DNA from: Arthrospira sp. PCC 9108
GTDB lineage: Bacteria > Cyanobacteriota > Cyanobacteriia > Cyanobacteriales > Microcoleaceae
NCBI GenBank assembly: GCA_016745315.1
Contig: CP066886.1
Location: 768,501 to 832,500 of the forward strand
Reading direction: 5' to 3'
DNA: 64,000 nt
The position numbers and the translations under genes are program-made. The notes below the pieces were generated by a model. That model worked only from the letters and a program-made list of their open reading frames with translations. It was not told the origin of the DNA and ran no database searches. This document shows positions 9,668 through 18,256 of this stretch, piece by piece (position 1 is the stretch's first letter; every line of letters starts with the position of its first letter).

Positions 9668-9916
9668 CTATACGAAGGGGTTGGCAAACAGCAACACCAG
9701 AGCCACTACCAGACCGTAAATAGTCAGTGCTTCCATGAAAGCCAAGCTCAACAGCAGAGTTCCACGAATTTTACCTTCAGCTTCAGGCTGACGCGCAATC
9801 CCTTCCACCGCTTGACCAGCAGCTTGACCTTGACCCAGACCAGGTCCAATAGAGCCTATACCTACTGCGAGAGCAGCAGCGATTACGGAGGCGGCAGTAG
9901 TTAAATTAGATTCCAT
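9668..9916 (-). CDS. atpE: ATP synthase Fo subunit c (proteolipid)
   Basis: Ring-forming proton-carrying subunit. I use the internal ATG giving MESNLTTAASVI; the result is 82 aa, the usual cyanobacterial length. Two membrane helices flank the polar loop with RQPEAEGKIRG, and the ion-binding Glu lies in helix 2 (SLAFMEALTIYGL). The frame is open 22 codons further upstream without family similarity. Confidence 0.97.
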   Translation of the reverse strand: MESNLTTAASVIAAALAVGIGSIGPGLGQGQAAGQAVEGIARQPEAEGKIRGTLLLSLAFMEALTIYGLVVALVLLFANPFV

Positions 9917-10039
9917 AGTTGGTTTTGACCTCAATAAAAAAAGTTGACAAGTGAAATTAAGGGTTGGATTTTTAGCCCCCAAACAATCTTATCAGTTTGT
10001 TGGCATTTTAACTGAACAAATTGCTCAAACCGAATCAAA

Positions 10040-10795
10040 CTACTCGTGATGTTCTTCGCCGTGTCCTTCCATGGCTTCCGCGATGTAGTTAGCGGCTAGA
10101 GTCGCAAAAATCAGGGCTTGAATTGAACCGAGAAATAGACCCAAAACCATCATCGGGATTGGCACAAATAGCGGCACCAACAGCACCAGAACACCGACTA
10201 CCAACTCATCGGCCACGACGTTCCCAAATAAACGGAAACTGAGGGACAGAGGTTTAGTAAAGTCTTCCAGAATGTTGATCGGTAATAAGATGGGTGTCGG
10301 CTGAATATATTTCAGCAGATATCCCAAACCTCTACGGCTAAACCCTGCATAAAAGTAAGCCAGGGATGTTAGCAGTGCTAAGGCTACCGTGGTATTAATG
10401 TCATTAGTTGGGGCTGCCAATTCACTGTTAGGGATTTCAAATACCCTCCAGGGAACTAATGCACCAGACCAGTTAGACACAAGGATGAACAAGAATAATG
10501 TACCAACAAAAGGTACCCACGGACGATATTCTTTTTCCCCTATCTGATTTTTCACCAGATCGCGAATAAATTCTAGGGCATACTCCATAAAGTTCTGTAT
10601 ACCGCTGGGGATTGTCTGAATATTTCGCGTTGCCGAAATTGATAGTAGCAGGAGTACGCCAATCACGAACCAGGAGGTCATAAATACCTGTCCATGGATT
10701 CGCAGATTACCGATATTCCAGTAAAAGTGTTTGCCAACTTCCAATTCCGCAAAGGGAAGTGAACCAAAGGCGTTTACAACATCAAACATTTGCAT
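10040..10795 (-). CDS. atpB: ATP synthase Fo subunit a
   Basis: Stator proton channel (atpI in cyanobacteria), 251 aa, five to six membrane helices. The essential Arg is in SLSFRLFGNVVADE and the C-terminal helix contains QALIFATLAANYIAEA, both hallmark segments. It ends with a His/Glu tail. It follows the small atpI-type gene with 58 bp between them. Confidence 0.96.
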   Translation of the reverse strand: MQMFDVVNAFGSLPFAELEVGKHFYWNIGNLRIHGQVFMTSWFVIGVLLLLSISATRNIQTIPSGIQNFMEYALEFIRDLVKNQIGEKEYRPWVPFVGTLFLFILVSNWSGALVPWRVFEIPNSELAAPTNDINTTVALALLTSLAYFYAGFSRRGLGYLLKYIQPTPILLPINILEDFTKPLSLSFRLFGNVVADELVVGVLVLLVPLFVPIPMMVLGLFLGSIQALIFATLAANYIAEAMEGHGEEHHE

Positions 10796-10853
10796 TTAGG
10801 AGAGTTCCCCTATAGGTCAAGGAGTGGAGAATAATTACAACAGTATTTTTACG

Positions 10854-11264
10854 TCATGGGTTGGGCCTAACCAATAGGCGTAACGTATAGACTAGCAGGG
10901 CGGCTTTATAGGTGAGAAACCCCAGAAAAATCGGTAAGATTTTGAGTTGATTCAATTGAGTAGCCACAATTATCAGGGCTGCGAACACAGCTAAACGATT
11001 TTTGCTTGGGGATAATTTTTGTGTCCCAATTCGTTCCACGTCTTTCCCCAGCATTCTCAAGTAGACGACACTCAACAGGGCTCCCAAGAGGTAATTTAGG
11101 GCAATGGTCCAGGGATAGAACCAATAAACCACCAGGAAGATTACCACTGCCAGCACAATAGTAGTGAGCAACAACTCCCGTTGAAGCTGATAATACTCTC
11201 CCATAGAGGAGTCTGGCTCCTGAACGGGAGACCCCATCTCTACAGTATCCCCGGCATCAGACAT
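10854..11264 (-). CDS. atpI: ATP synthase assembly protein I
   Basis: 136 aa, first gene of the operon (atp1 in cyanobacterial naming). Four hydrophobic helices after a short acidic N-terminus; the MLGKDVERIG loop fits the cyanobacterial AtpI family, which helps c-ring assembly and magnesium handling. The operon promoter must lie in 11265-11409, a 145-bp gap before proS on the same strand. Confidence 0.85.
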   Translation of the reverse strand: MSDAGDTVEMGSPVQEPDSSMGEYYQLQRELLLTTIVLAVVIFLVVYWFYPWTIALNYLLGALLSVVYLRMLGKDVERIGTQKLSPSKNRLAVFAALIIVATQLNQLKILPIFLGFLTYKAALLVYTLRLLVRPNP

Positions 11265-11409
11265 AAGTTACAGCGATATGATCGGCACGTTTACCCACGG
11301 CGTGAACTCCACGAAGCTCTCTAGTGAAGCTTTGTAAGCCAACACAAATAATATCACGGAACGGAAACAATACTTAAAATAAAATTAATTGTTCCCTGAG
11401 TACAGAAAT

Positions 11410-13215
11410 TTACAGAGATTGGCTAATTTTTTGTTGAAGTAGGGAAACTACTTGTTCTATGGGGACTTCGGAGGATTCATGGTCAGCTCGTTGCACTAAC
11501 TCAACTTTACCGGATTTGATGGCTCTCCCTGTGACTATGCGATAGGGAATCCCCACTAGGTCAGCATCTTTGAATTTTACCCCGGCTCTTTCGTTGCGGT
11601 CATCTAGTAGGGTTTCGACTCCGGCTTGGTTAAGTTGGCTGTAGAGTTGTTGAGCGATCGCCATTTGTTGATTATCGCTGACATTAGGAACTGTAATGAT
11701 GACGTGATAGGGAGCGATCGCCACTGGCCAGATTATACCGTCTTTGTTATATGACTGTTCTACCGCCGCCTGAGCCAAACGAGACACTCCCACCCCATAG
11801 CATCCCATAACCAGGGGTAAATCCTCACCTGTTTCGCTGGTATAGGTAGCTCCCATAGCTTGAGAGTATTTTGTACCGAGTTGGAAGATATGACCTACTT
11901 CTATTCCCCTGGCGCTTTCCAAGGTTTGGCTTGGGTCATGGATACTGCGATCGCCTTTTTGAGCCTTCCGCAAATCAGCGACCAAATCGGGGAGTTTAAA
12001 TTCCTGTCCCCAATTAGCACCAACGACGTGATAACCGGACTGATTAGAACCTGTGACAAAGTTCTGCAATTCAACGGCTGTGTTATCAACCAATCGCAGG
12101 AATTTCGGGGCTATTTGCTTATTATCGCTGATAATGTAGTCATCTTCGAGTGAGGGGGCGATATATCCCAAGGGCAAAGGTTTACTCGCCCATTTTGCTT
12201 GTGTCTCTGGGTCGGGAACTGTGAGGGATAATAAGGCTTTCCCCCCATAGCGACTAGCAGCATTAGTGAGTTGATTGTGCAACTTCACCTCATTGACATC
12301 TTGATCACCGCGAATACTAACCAGGACTAAAACGGTGATTCCGTTATCATAGACTGCCTGATATAGCACATTTTTGACAACTTGGGTGGGGGAACATTTG
12401 AGAAACTCACAGAGGGTGGCGATCGTAGGGGTATTAGGGGTTTCGAGTTTTTGGTAGGTAGTAAAACCGGAGGCTACCGCATCAGGGGGTAAAGATACAG
12501 CCTTTTCGACATTAGCCGCATATTTTCCGTCAGGGGTGTATAGTACCTCATCTTCCCCAGCATCAGCTAAAACCATAAACTCCTGGGAACCAGACCCACC
12601 AATAGCGCCAGAATCAGCTTCTACTGCACAGAAATCTAACCCACAGCGTCGCAAGATATTACGATAGGCGCGATCCATATCTTGATAGGTTTGTTTCAGG
12701 CTATCTTCGCTGGTGTGGAATGAGTAGCCATCTTTCATAATAAATTCACGGCCACGCATTAAGCCAAATCGCGGGCGGATCTCGTCTCTAAATTTAGTTT
12801 GGATCTGATATAAATGTAGGGGCAGTTGTTGGTACGAGCGGATCATGTCCCTGGCTACGGCGGTAATTACCTCTTCGTGGGTGGGTCCGAGAGCGAGAGA
12901 GCGATCGCGTCTATCTTTCAGGGAAAACATGATACCTTCTGCTTTCGTGTAGGTATCCCAGCGCCCTGACTCTTTCCATAGTTCGGAGGGTTGAACCTGG
13001 GGAAGTAGACATTCCTGCGCCCCGGTAGCGTTCATTTCTTCTCTCACAATTTGGGAGACTTTCTGTAGCACCCGCCACATTAGGGGTAAATAGGCGTAAA
13101 CTCCGCTACCGATACGACGGATATAGCCAGCGCGGAGGAGGAGTTTATGGCTAGGGATTTCTGCCTCTGTCGGGTCTTCCCGCAGGGTGACAAAGAGCAT
13201 TTGGGAAAGTCGCAT
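11410..13215 (-). CDS. proS: Prolyl-tRNA synthetase
   Basis: Charges tRNA-Pro. 601 aa from the ATG giving MRLSQMLFVTLRED, the standard cyanobacterial N-terminus. An upstream in-frame ATG at 13251 is less likely because TATAAT, a probable -10 box, overlaps it. Class II motifs are visible: motif 2 region FRDEIRPRFGLMRGREF, motif 3 GCYGVGVSR, the ~180-residue editing (INS) domain between them, and the anticodon-binding domain at the C-terminus (APYHVIITVPN). Complete. Confidence 0.95.
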   Translation of the reverse strand: MRLSQMLFVTLREDPTEAEIPSHKLLLRAGYIRRIGSGVYAYLPLMWRVLQKVSQIVREEMNATGAQECLLPQVQPSELWKESGRWDTYTKAEGIMFSLKDRRDRSLALGPTHEEVITAVARDMIRSYQQLPLHLYQIQTKFRDEIRPRFGLMRGREFIMKDGYSFHTSEDSLKQTYQDMDRAYRNILRRCGLDFCAVEADSGAIGGSGSQEFMVLADAGEDEVLYTPDGKYAANVEKAVSLPPDAVASGFTTYQKLETPNTPTIATLCEFLKCSPTQVVKNVLYQAVYDNGITVLVLVSIRGDQDVNEVKLHNQLTNAASRYGGKALLSLTVPDPETQAKWASKPLPLGYIAPSLEDDYIISDNKQIAPKFLRLVDNTAVELQNFVTGSNQSGYHVVGANWGQEFKLPDLVADLRKAQKGDRSIHDPSQTLESARGIEVGHIFQLGTKYSQAMGATYTSETGEDLPLVMGCYGVGVSRLAQAAVEQSYNKDGIIWPVAIAPYHVIITVPNVSDNQQMAIAQQLYSQLNQAGVETLLDDRNERAGVKFKDADLVGIPYRIVTGRAIKSGKVELVQRADHESSEVPIEQVVSLLQQKISQSL

Positions 13216-13326
13216 CGGTTTGGTTTCCAGAGATATTACGCAACTTTCCATTATAGCAGATATATTTATCCCCTGTCAAGCATATTATGAGTAATTCCCC
13301 AGGGAGATTAGGTGGGGGTAGTGATT

Positions 13327-14982
13327 TTACCAGGTTACCAGATTTTCCCATCTTTCGATAGTTTTAGGTCCAATACCAGAAACACGGGTAACATCATCTA
13401 AACTGGTAAAAGGCTGCTGACTGCGTGCTTCTATAATTCGCTGCGCCAAACCGGGACCGATACCGGGAAGGCTTTCTAATTCCGGCTGAGATGCGGTATT
13501 GATGTTAATAATTTCTCCTGATGGATGAAAGGGTGTTTCAATGACACCGCCACAATTTTGTTTTTCCCGTTCAATTCTACTTAAAAGCCAACCAGGAACG
13601 CCCAAACTTGAATTTTGATATAAGCGCTCAAATTCCCGTTGAAAATGAGCGTTAACGGTGGGATTATTAACGACTAATAAGGTCTCATCATTGGAGTGAT
13701 TAGCGGCTCGACTCCAGTTATGGGAACCGGTAATCACGATTTGATCATCAATGACGGCAAATTTATGATGAAGGCGATCGCCTTCAGCCAAATTCGGAAC
13801 TCCGACGGTAGAAATAGGTTGTGACCAAGGGTTATTTCCGGGTTGATATCGACAATTATTAGGCAAAGCAATCCCCATCATATCCAGGGCTTCGCTATAG
13901 TAGCGGTAAGCAAACCCAACCTCAATTAATCCCCGGATTTCCACTCCCCTTTGATGAACTGTTTTTAAGGTATCGGACAATTCCTGAGCCGAGAACACAA
14001 ATAAAGCAAAATTTATGTCATTTCTAGCTCGTTGTAAGGTTTGAGCAATCAAGCCATTAACGCTATTTTCCCAAGGTCTAGTCGCCGAAATAGGGGCAAA
14101 CTGAACGGTAACAGTTCCTTGACCGACGGAGACTTGTTTAACTCCCCGATGTGGTTTATTAATCCCAAACAGACTATCATTTTCTCCTCCGGGTCCATCT
14201 CCCCACATAATTTCAAATTCCCGGGTAAAAATAGCGGCTAACTCCCGGCTATTGATAGACAGCAAATTATTAGGATTACCCCGGCTTTCGGCGGAGTAAA
14301 AATCTCCGTGAATATCACTGGTAGTAAAATTCGCAGAGGTGACAATAACTGTATTTTGGTCAACTATGACAAACTTATGGTGCATCAAACCGCTACCCTT
14401 CGACCCATCCTCGGTATCATCGATTAAGGGAACATTAGCATTAGCCAGCATAACCAGAGCATCTCTTTGGTTAATTTCTTCAGGTTCGAGGCGACCATTT
14501 TGGTTTAAATCCGCCAAGTGCATAAATTCTTGATAACGACCTTTTTCTCTATCGGAAAAGGCGGCAATTTCGGCGGGGGTAAAATCACTAAAGGGGCGAC
14601 TATATTCATTTTCAATAATGACGCGCACCCGGACTCCTTTTTGATGTTGATTAACTAAGGCTTGAGCGATTTTGGGTAAACGTAATTCCTGAATGGCGAC
14701 ATCTACACTTTGGGAAGCACTGTTAATAGCATCGACTATAACTTGTTCAAGGTTATCACCGAGTCTAGTTTTGGGGCGATAGGGTTCGGTATAGACGGAA
14801 GCCTGGGAATGATTAAAATAAACCCGAATCTGTGGATCTTGAGGTAAGGGGTCAACTAAAGGTTGAACAGAAGCATTATTGTCAGACCTGATGCTATGGG
14901 AATTGCAAGCACAGGAGTTGAGTATAAATACCAGACTAGCGCCCAGCCCAAATAAGCGGGTGACAGGAAGCAAACGCACCAT
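13327..14982 (-). CDS. Secreted PLD-like phosphodiesterase lipoprotein with C-terminal helix-hairpin-helix domain
   Basis: 551 aa. A signal peptide ends in a lipobox-like LNSC (about residues 21-24), so it is probably membrane-anchored outside the cytoplasm. Two HKD motifs typical of phospholipase D-type phosphodiesterases are seen: HHKFVIVDQNTVIVTSANFT and HHKFAVIDDQIVITGSHNWS. Between them lies an EF-hand-like loop DLNQNGRLEPEEI, which could bind calcium. The last ~60 residues are a ComEA-type HhH DNA-binding domain (LPGIGPGLAQRIIEAR). PLD plus HhH plus export suggests an extracellular DNA nuclease; the substrate is inferred. Confidence 0.85.
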   Translation of the reverse strand: MVRLLPVTRLFGLGASLVFILNSCACNSHSIRSDNNASVQPLVDPLPQDPQIRVYFNHSQASVYTEPYRPKTRLGDNLEQVIVDAINSASQSVDVAIQELRLPKIAQALVNQHQKGVRVRVIIENEYSRPFSDFTPAEIAAFSDREKGRYQEFMHLADLNQNGRLEPEEINQRDALVMLANANVPLIDDTEDGSKGSGLMHHKFVIVDQNTVIVTSANFTTSDIHGDFYSAESRGNPNNLLSINSRELAAIFTREFEIMWGDGPGGENDSLFGINKPHRGVKQVSVGQGTVTVQFAPISATRPWENSVNGLIAQTLQRARNDINFALFVFSAQELSDTLKTVHQRGVEIRGLIEVGFAYRYYSEALDMMGIALPNNCRYQPGNNPWSQPISTVGVPNLAEGDRLHHKFAVIDDQIVITGSHNWSRAANHSNDETLLVVNNPTVNAHFQREFERLYQNSSLGVPGWLLSRIEREKQNCGGVIETPFHPSGEIININTASQPELESLPGIGPGLAQRIIEARSQQPFTSLDDVTRVSGIGPKTIERWENLVTW

Positions 14983-15142
14983 TGATAGTTAATTGGATAG
15001 GTAATTGAGAGTTACCGAATTTTTTAGCACTTTTCTGTGGTTGTTGGGGGAGATTAAATTAGTTTAACAAGTTGAGACTCGGAAAGTCGCTCTGGTACAA
15101 TAGTCCAGGGGCTAGGGTTAGTTGTAACCCTCATACTATGCT

Positions 15143-15547
15143 ATGCCAAAGAGAAAAAAGACCTTTCCGTGTGGCCATAAGGGTTATGGCCGTGTTTGTC
15201 ATCGCTGTGAACAAGTCAAAATAGCCGAGGAACAAGAATATCGGGAGTTAGAAGACAGAAAGAATAAGAAACTGGAGTGGGAGGCTTCATTTGCTGAGGA
15301 TATTATTGATTTACGGGGATTACCGGACTATGTTGTAATTAGGGCGAGGACTATTATTGATGGACTGACGAGCAACAAAAATTATCGGGAGTTTGGTGGG
15401 AAGCGGTTGCGCCATAATCGTTTTGTGATCAGCATTCCTGTAACTCGTAACTATAGGATGTTATGCCAGGATAGTGGCAGTTTTCTGATTCCTCAAAAAG
15501 TCCTATCCCATGAGGACTATAACGTTTGTAAACCGGGTAAATTATGA
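15143..15547 (+). CDS. Small zinc-ribbon protein with RelE/ParE-like C-terminal region
   Basis: 134 aa. The N-terminus has a compact zinc-knuckle pattern (CGHKGYGRVCHRC). A charged linker follows, then a region resembling RelE/ParE toxins: repeated short strands, Arg/Lys-rich GGKRLRHNRF, NYRMLC and an LSHEDYN ending. No antitoxin gene is adjacent, so a toxin role is not established. It is similar in style to cyanobacterial DUF7682-type proteins. A plausible promoter with TACAAT lies about 40 bp upstream. Confidence 0.6.
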   Translation: MPKRKKTFPCGHKGYGRVCHRCEQVKIAEEQEYRELEDRKNKKLEWEASFAEDIIDLRGLPDYVVIRARTIIDGLTSNKNYREFGGKRLRHNRFVISIPVTRNYRMLCQDSGSFLIPQKVLSHEDYNVCKPGKL

Positions 15548-15620
15548 CGGGTGTAGGTTTAATGAAGGTTTTTGGTGTGTCTGAGTTCCCTAGTTTGATG
15601 ATCACTTTGGGGTTAGACTA

Positions 15621-16790
15621 ATGCAAATTTATTTAGATTATAGTGCAACTACTCCGACTTGTGCAGAGGCGATCGCTGCTATGCAAGGGGTATTGACGGA
15701 AAGTTGGGGTAATCCTTCTAGCTTGCATGAATGGGGTCAGAGGTCGGCGACGGTTGTGGAAATGGCTAGAACCCAGGTGGCACATTTAATTAATGCGCCG
15801 CCTGATGGGATAGTTTTCACTTCTGGGGGAACGGAAGCGGATAATTTGGCTATATTTGGGGTGGTGGGTAAATATGATCAGCCTCAACATCTGATTATTT
15901 CTAGTGTGGAACATTCGGCGATCGCTGAAACGGTAGGAATATTAGAAAAACGGGGGTGGTCGGTGACTCGTTTACCTGTCGATCGCCAAGGTAGCATTCA
16001 TCCCCTGGATTTAAAAACGGCTTTACAACCGAATACGGTTTTGGTGTCGGTGATTTATGGTCAGAGTGAGGTGGGAACTTTACAGCCCATAGAAACTTTG
16101 GGGGAAATAGCCCGCTACCATGGGGTTTTGTTCCATACTGATGCGGTCCAGGTGGCGGGAAGATTGCCTATTGATGTGGAAAAGTTACCTGTGGATATGC
16201 TATCGCTATCTAGCCATAAAATTTATGGTCCGCAAGGTGTGGGGGCTTTGTATGTGCGTCCGGGGGTGGATTTGATGCCACTTATGGGCGGCGGCGGTCA
16301 GGAGTTTAAATTGCGATCGGGAACTCAGGCGGTCCCGGCTATTGCTGGGTTTGGGGTGGCGGCGGAATTAGCGGCGCAGGAACTTTTATGGGAAACTCCC
16401 CGATTGATTAAATTGCGCGATCGCTTGTTTGATTTGCTGGCGGATATCCCCTATTTAGTACCTACAGGCGATCGCACCCGCCGACTACCCCACCATGTTA
16501 GTTTCTGTGTGGTTCCCCCGGCTGGGGTGACTGGAATTACAGGGAAAACTCTAGTCCGACATCTGAATTTGGCGGGAATTGGTATTAGCGCGGGTTCTGC
16601 TTGTCATAGTGGTAAACTTAGCCCTAGTCCGGTTTTGCTGGCTATGGGATATAGCGATCGCGAGGGTTTGGGGGGTATTCGTCTAACTTTGGGACGACAA
16701 ACTACTGAGGCTGATATTGAGTGGACGGCGATCGCCCTTAAACAAATTTTAGATCGTCTGATTTCTAAGCCTCTAGCGATCGCTTTTTAA
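15621..16790 (+). CDS. Cysteine desulfurase (NifS/IscS family)
   Basis: PLP enzyme that takes sulfur from cysteine for Fe-S clusters and tRNA thiolation. 389 aa; begins MQIYLDYSATTPT. The PLP lysine is in SSHKIYGPQGVGALYV and the catalytic Cys in SAGSACHSGK. The loop around this Cys is of the long, NifS/IscS type. It is not next to iscU or suf genes. Several HIP1 sites lie inside the coding sequence. Confidence 0.93.
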   Translation: MQIYLDYSATTPTCAEAIAAMQGVLTESWGNPSSLHEWGQRSATVVEMARTQVAHLINAPPDGIVFTSGGTEADNLAIFGVVGKYDQPQHLIISSVEHSAIAETVGILEKRGWSVTRLPVDRQGSIHPLDLKTALQPNTVLVSVIYGQSEVGTLQPIETLGEIARYHGVLFHTDAVQVAGRLPIDVEKLPVDMLSLSSHKIYGPQGVGALYVRPGVDLMPLMGGGGQEFKLRSGTQAVPAIAGFGVAAELAAQELLWETPRLIKLRDRLFDLLADIPYLVPTGDRTRRLPHHVSFCVVPPAGVTGITGKTLVRHLNLAGIGISAGSACHSGKLSPSPVLLAMGYSDREGLGGIRLTLGRQTTEADIEWTAIALKQILDRLISKPLAIAF

Positions 16791-16797
16791 TTAATTG

Positions 16798-16931
16798 TAG
16801 GGGCGGGTTCTGCGGTCAACTCACCTCCCGAGGAGGATATTAATAAACCCGCCCTCTCCTCCGGGTTCTGCGGTCAACTCACCTCCCGAGGAGGATATTA
16901 ATAAACCCGCCCTCTCCTCCGGGTTGTGCGC
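16798..16931. repeat. Tandem 58-bp repeat of a GGGGCGGGTT-type interspersed element
   Basis: Two full copies of a 58-bp unit start at 16804 and 16862, and a third is truncated from 16920. Each unit opens with CGGGTTCTGCGGTCA and ends with AATAAACCCGCCC, so the ends are inverted repeats. The same family (GTAGGGGCGGGTT...AATAAACCCGCC) appears inside the reverse transcriptase genes of both group II introns in this window, which marks it as a small mobile-type (MITE-like) repeat. Confidence 0.85.
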
Positions 16932-16972
16932 CTCCCCAGGAGGGGCTAGGATAATTAATTGCGTGGGGGCGT

Positions 16973-18112
16973 TTAGTAATTGTCGGTTAAGGAAAATAAG
17001 CGATCGCCTGTGCGTTGATTTTCGGCTGGGGTTCCTATGGTAATTCTCAGACCACCCCCTGTATGGCGAATTAAAGAACCCTGAGATTTGAGAGCCTGTA
17101 CTATTTGATTTAATCGCTGATCAGAATTATTAGACTTGAGACGACCATAGATAAAATTACCATGACTCGGCCAAACTTTTAACAGAGGATGATTAGCCAA
17201 CCGCGCCAAGAGGCGATCGCGTTCCCTAATAATTTCCGGGATGACCTGTTGTAATTCTTCCCGGTGAGTTAAGGCTAACAAAGCAGCTTCTTGGGAGAAA
17301 CTAGGGAGGTTGTAGGGAAGGCGCACCTTTTCTAAGATAGTAGTCAATTCCGGGGAAGTTATAGCATAGCCAACCCGCAAAGAAGCCAAACGAAAAGCCT
17401 TAGAAAAAGTCCGTAAAATCACCCAATTAGGATGTTGGGTAATTTCTCCGGCTACTGTGGTTTGGCTAAATTCAAAATAAGCCTCATCAATGACTACTAA
17501 AATATGTTCGGGAAGACTCCGCAACCAGTCTAATTCTGCCTCGGTTAAAGCATTAGCTGTGGGGGAGTTGGGATGCACCACAAACACCACTTTAATGGGG
17601 GGGTTTTGCTGGTCGGTAATAGCCTGTTTGGCGGCGATTAAATCTATTTCAAAATTCGCCTCGGACCGATTAACTGTGACTACCCGAACCCCTAAAGTTT
17701 GGGCGAGAATAGCATACATGGAAAATGTAGGGTTGGCTACTAAAATCGACCCGGAACCATTTAAGCAGGTGGCAATTAACAGAGAACGGAGCAACTCATC
17801 AGAACCGTTCCCTACAGACACATAATCAGCCGTTATCGGGGTGGAAACCTCAGAAATGGCAGAATTAACATAATTAGCGATCGCCTTTTTAACGGGCTCG
17901 TGGCTGCCGTCTGGATAACGATTGGTTTGAATATCCCGTTGATAGATACTCGCCAATTTCTGTTTCAACTCCCCTGGTAGGTCATAGGGGGACTCGTTAG
18001 TATCGAGGCGATCTAAAATTAGATCAGACTTAACCGCACTACCAGAGTCTCCCCCTGGGTGGGGGGTGTAGGCTTGAAATTGATTCAGATCTTCGCGAAT
18101 AAATGGCAACAT
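16973..18112 (-). CDS. hisC: Histidinol-phosphate aminotransferase
   Basis: PLP-dependent class I/II aminotransferase, 379 aa from the ATG giving MLPFIREDLNQFQAY. Family features: LDTNESPYDLP near the N-terminus, GNGSDELL, HPNSPTAN, VIDEAYFEF with the PLP-contacting Asp and Tyr, the PLP lysine in RTFSKAFRLASLRVGY, and a final Arg in GGGLRITIGT. Histidine pathway enzyme; a second role (paralogue) cannot be excluded. Confidence 0.88.
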   Translation of the reverse strand: MLPFIREDLNQFQAYTPHPGGDSGSAVKSDLILDRLDTNESPYDLPGELKQKLASIYQRDIQTNRYPDGSHEPVKKAIANYVNSAISEVSTPITADYVSVGNGSDELLRSLLIATCLNGSGSILVANPTFSMYAILAQTLGVRVVTVNRSEANFEIDLIAAKQAITDQQNPPIKVVFVVHPNSPTANALTEAELDWLRSLPEHILVVIDEAYFEFSQTTVAGEITQHPNWVILRTFSKAFRLASLRVGYAITSPELTTILEKVRLPYNLPSFSQEAALLALTHREELQQVIPEIIRERDRLLARLANHPLLKVWPSHGNFIYGRLKSNNSDQRLNQIVQALKSQGSLIRHTGGGLRITIGTPAENQRTGDRLFSLTDNY

Positions 18113-18256
18113 ATATATAGAGTGATTTGAGAAACTATTACTCAACCCAAGCAACTAGAGGTTTAATCAATGGTTGAAAAACAGATTTTGATGCTGGTGG
18201 TTGACTTTGTAGAGGACTGAGTTTGTGAAACTATTGGGAAGGCAAATTATCCATTC

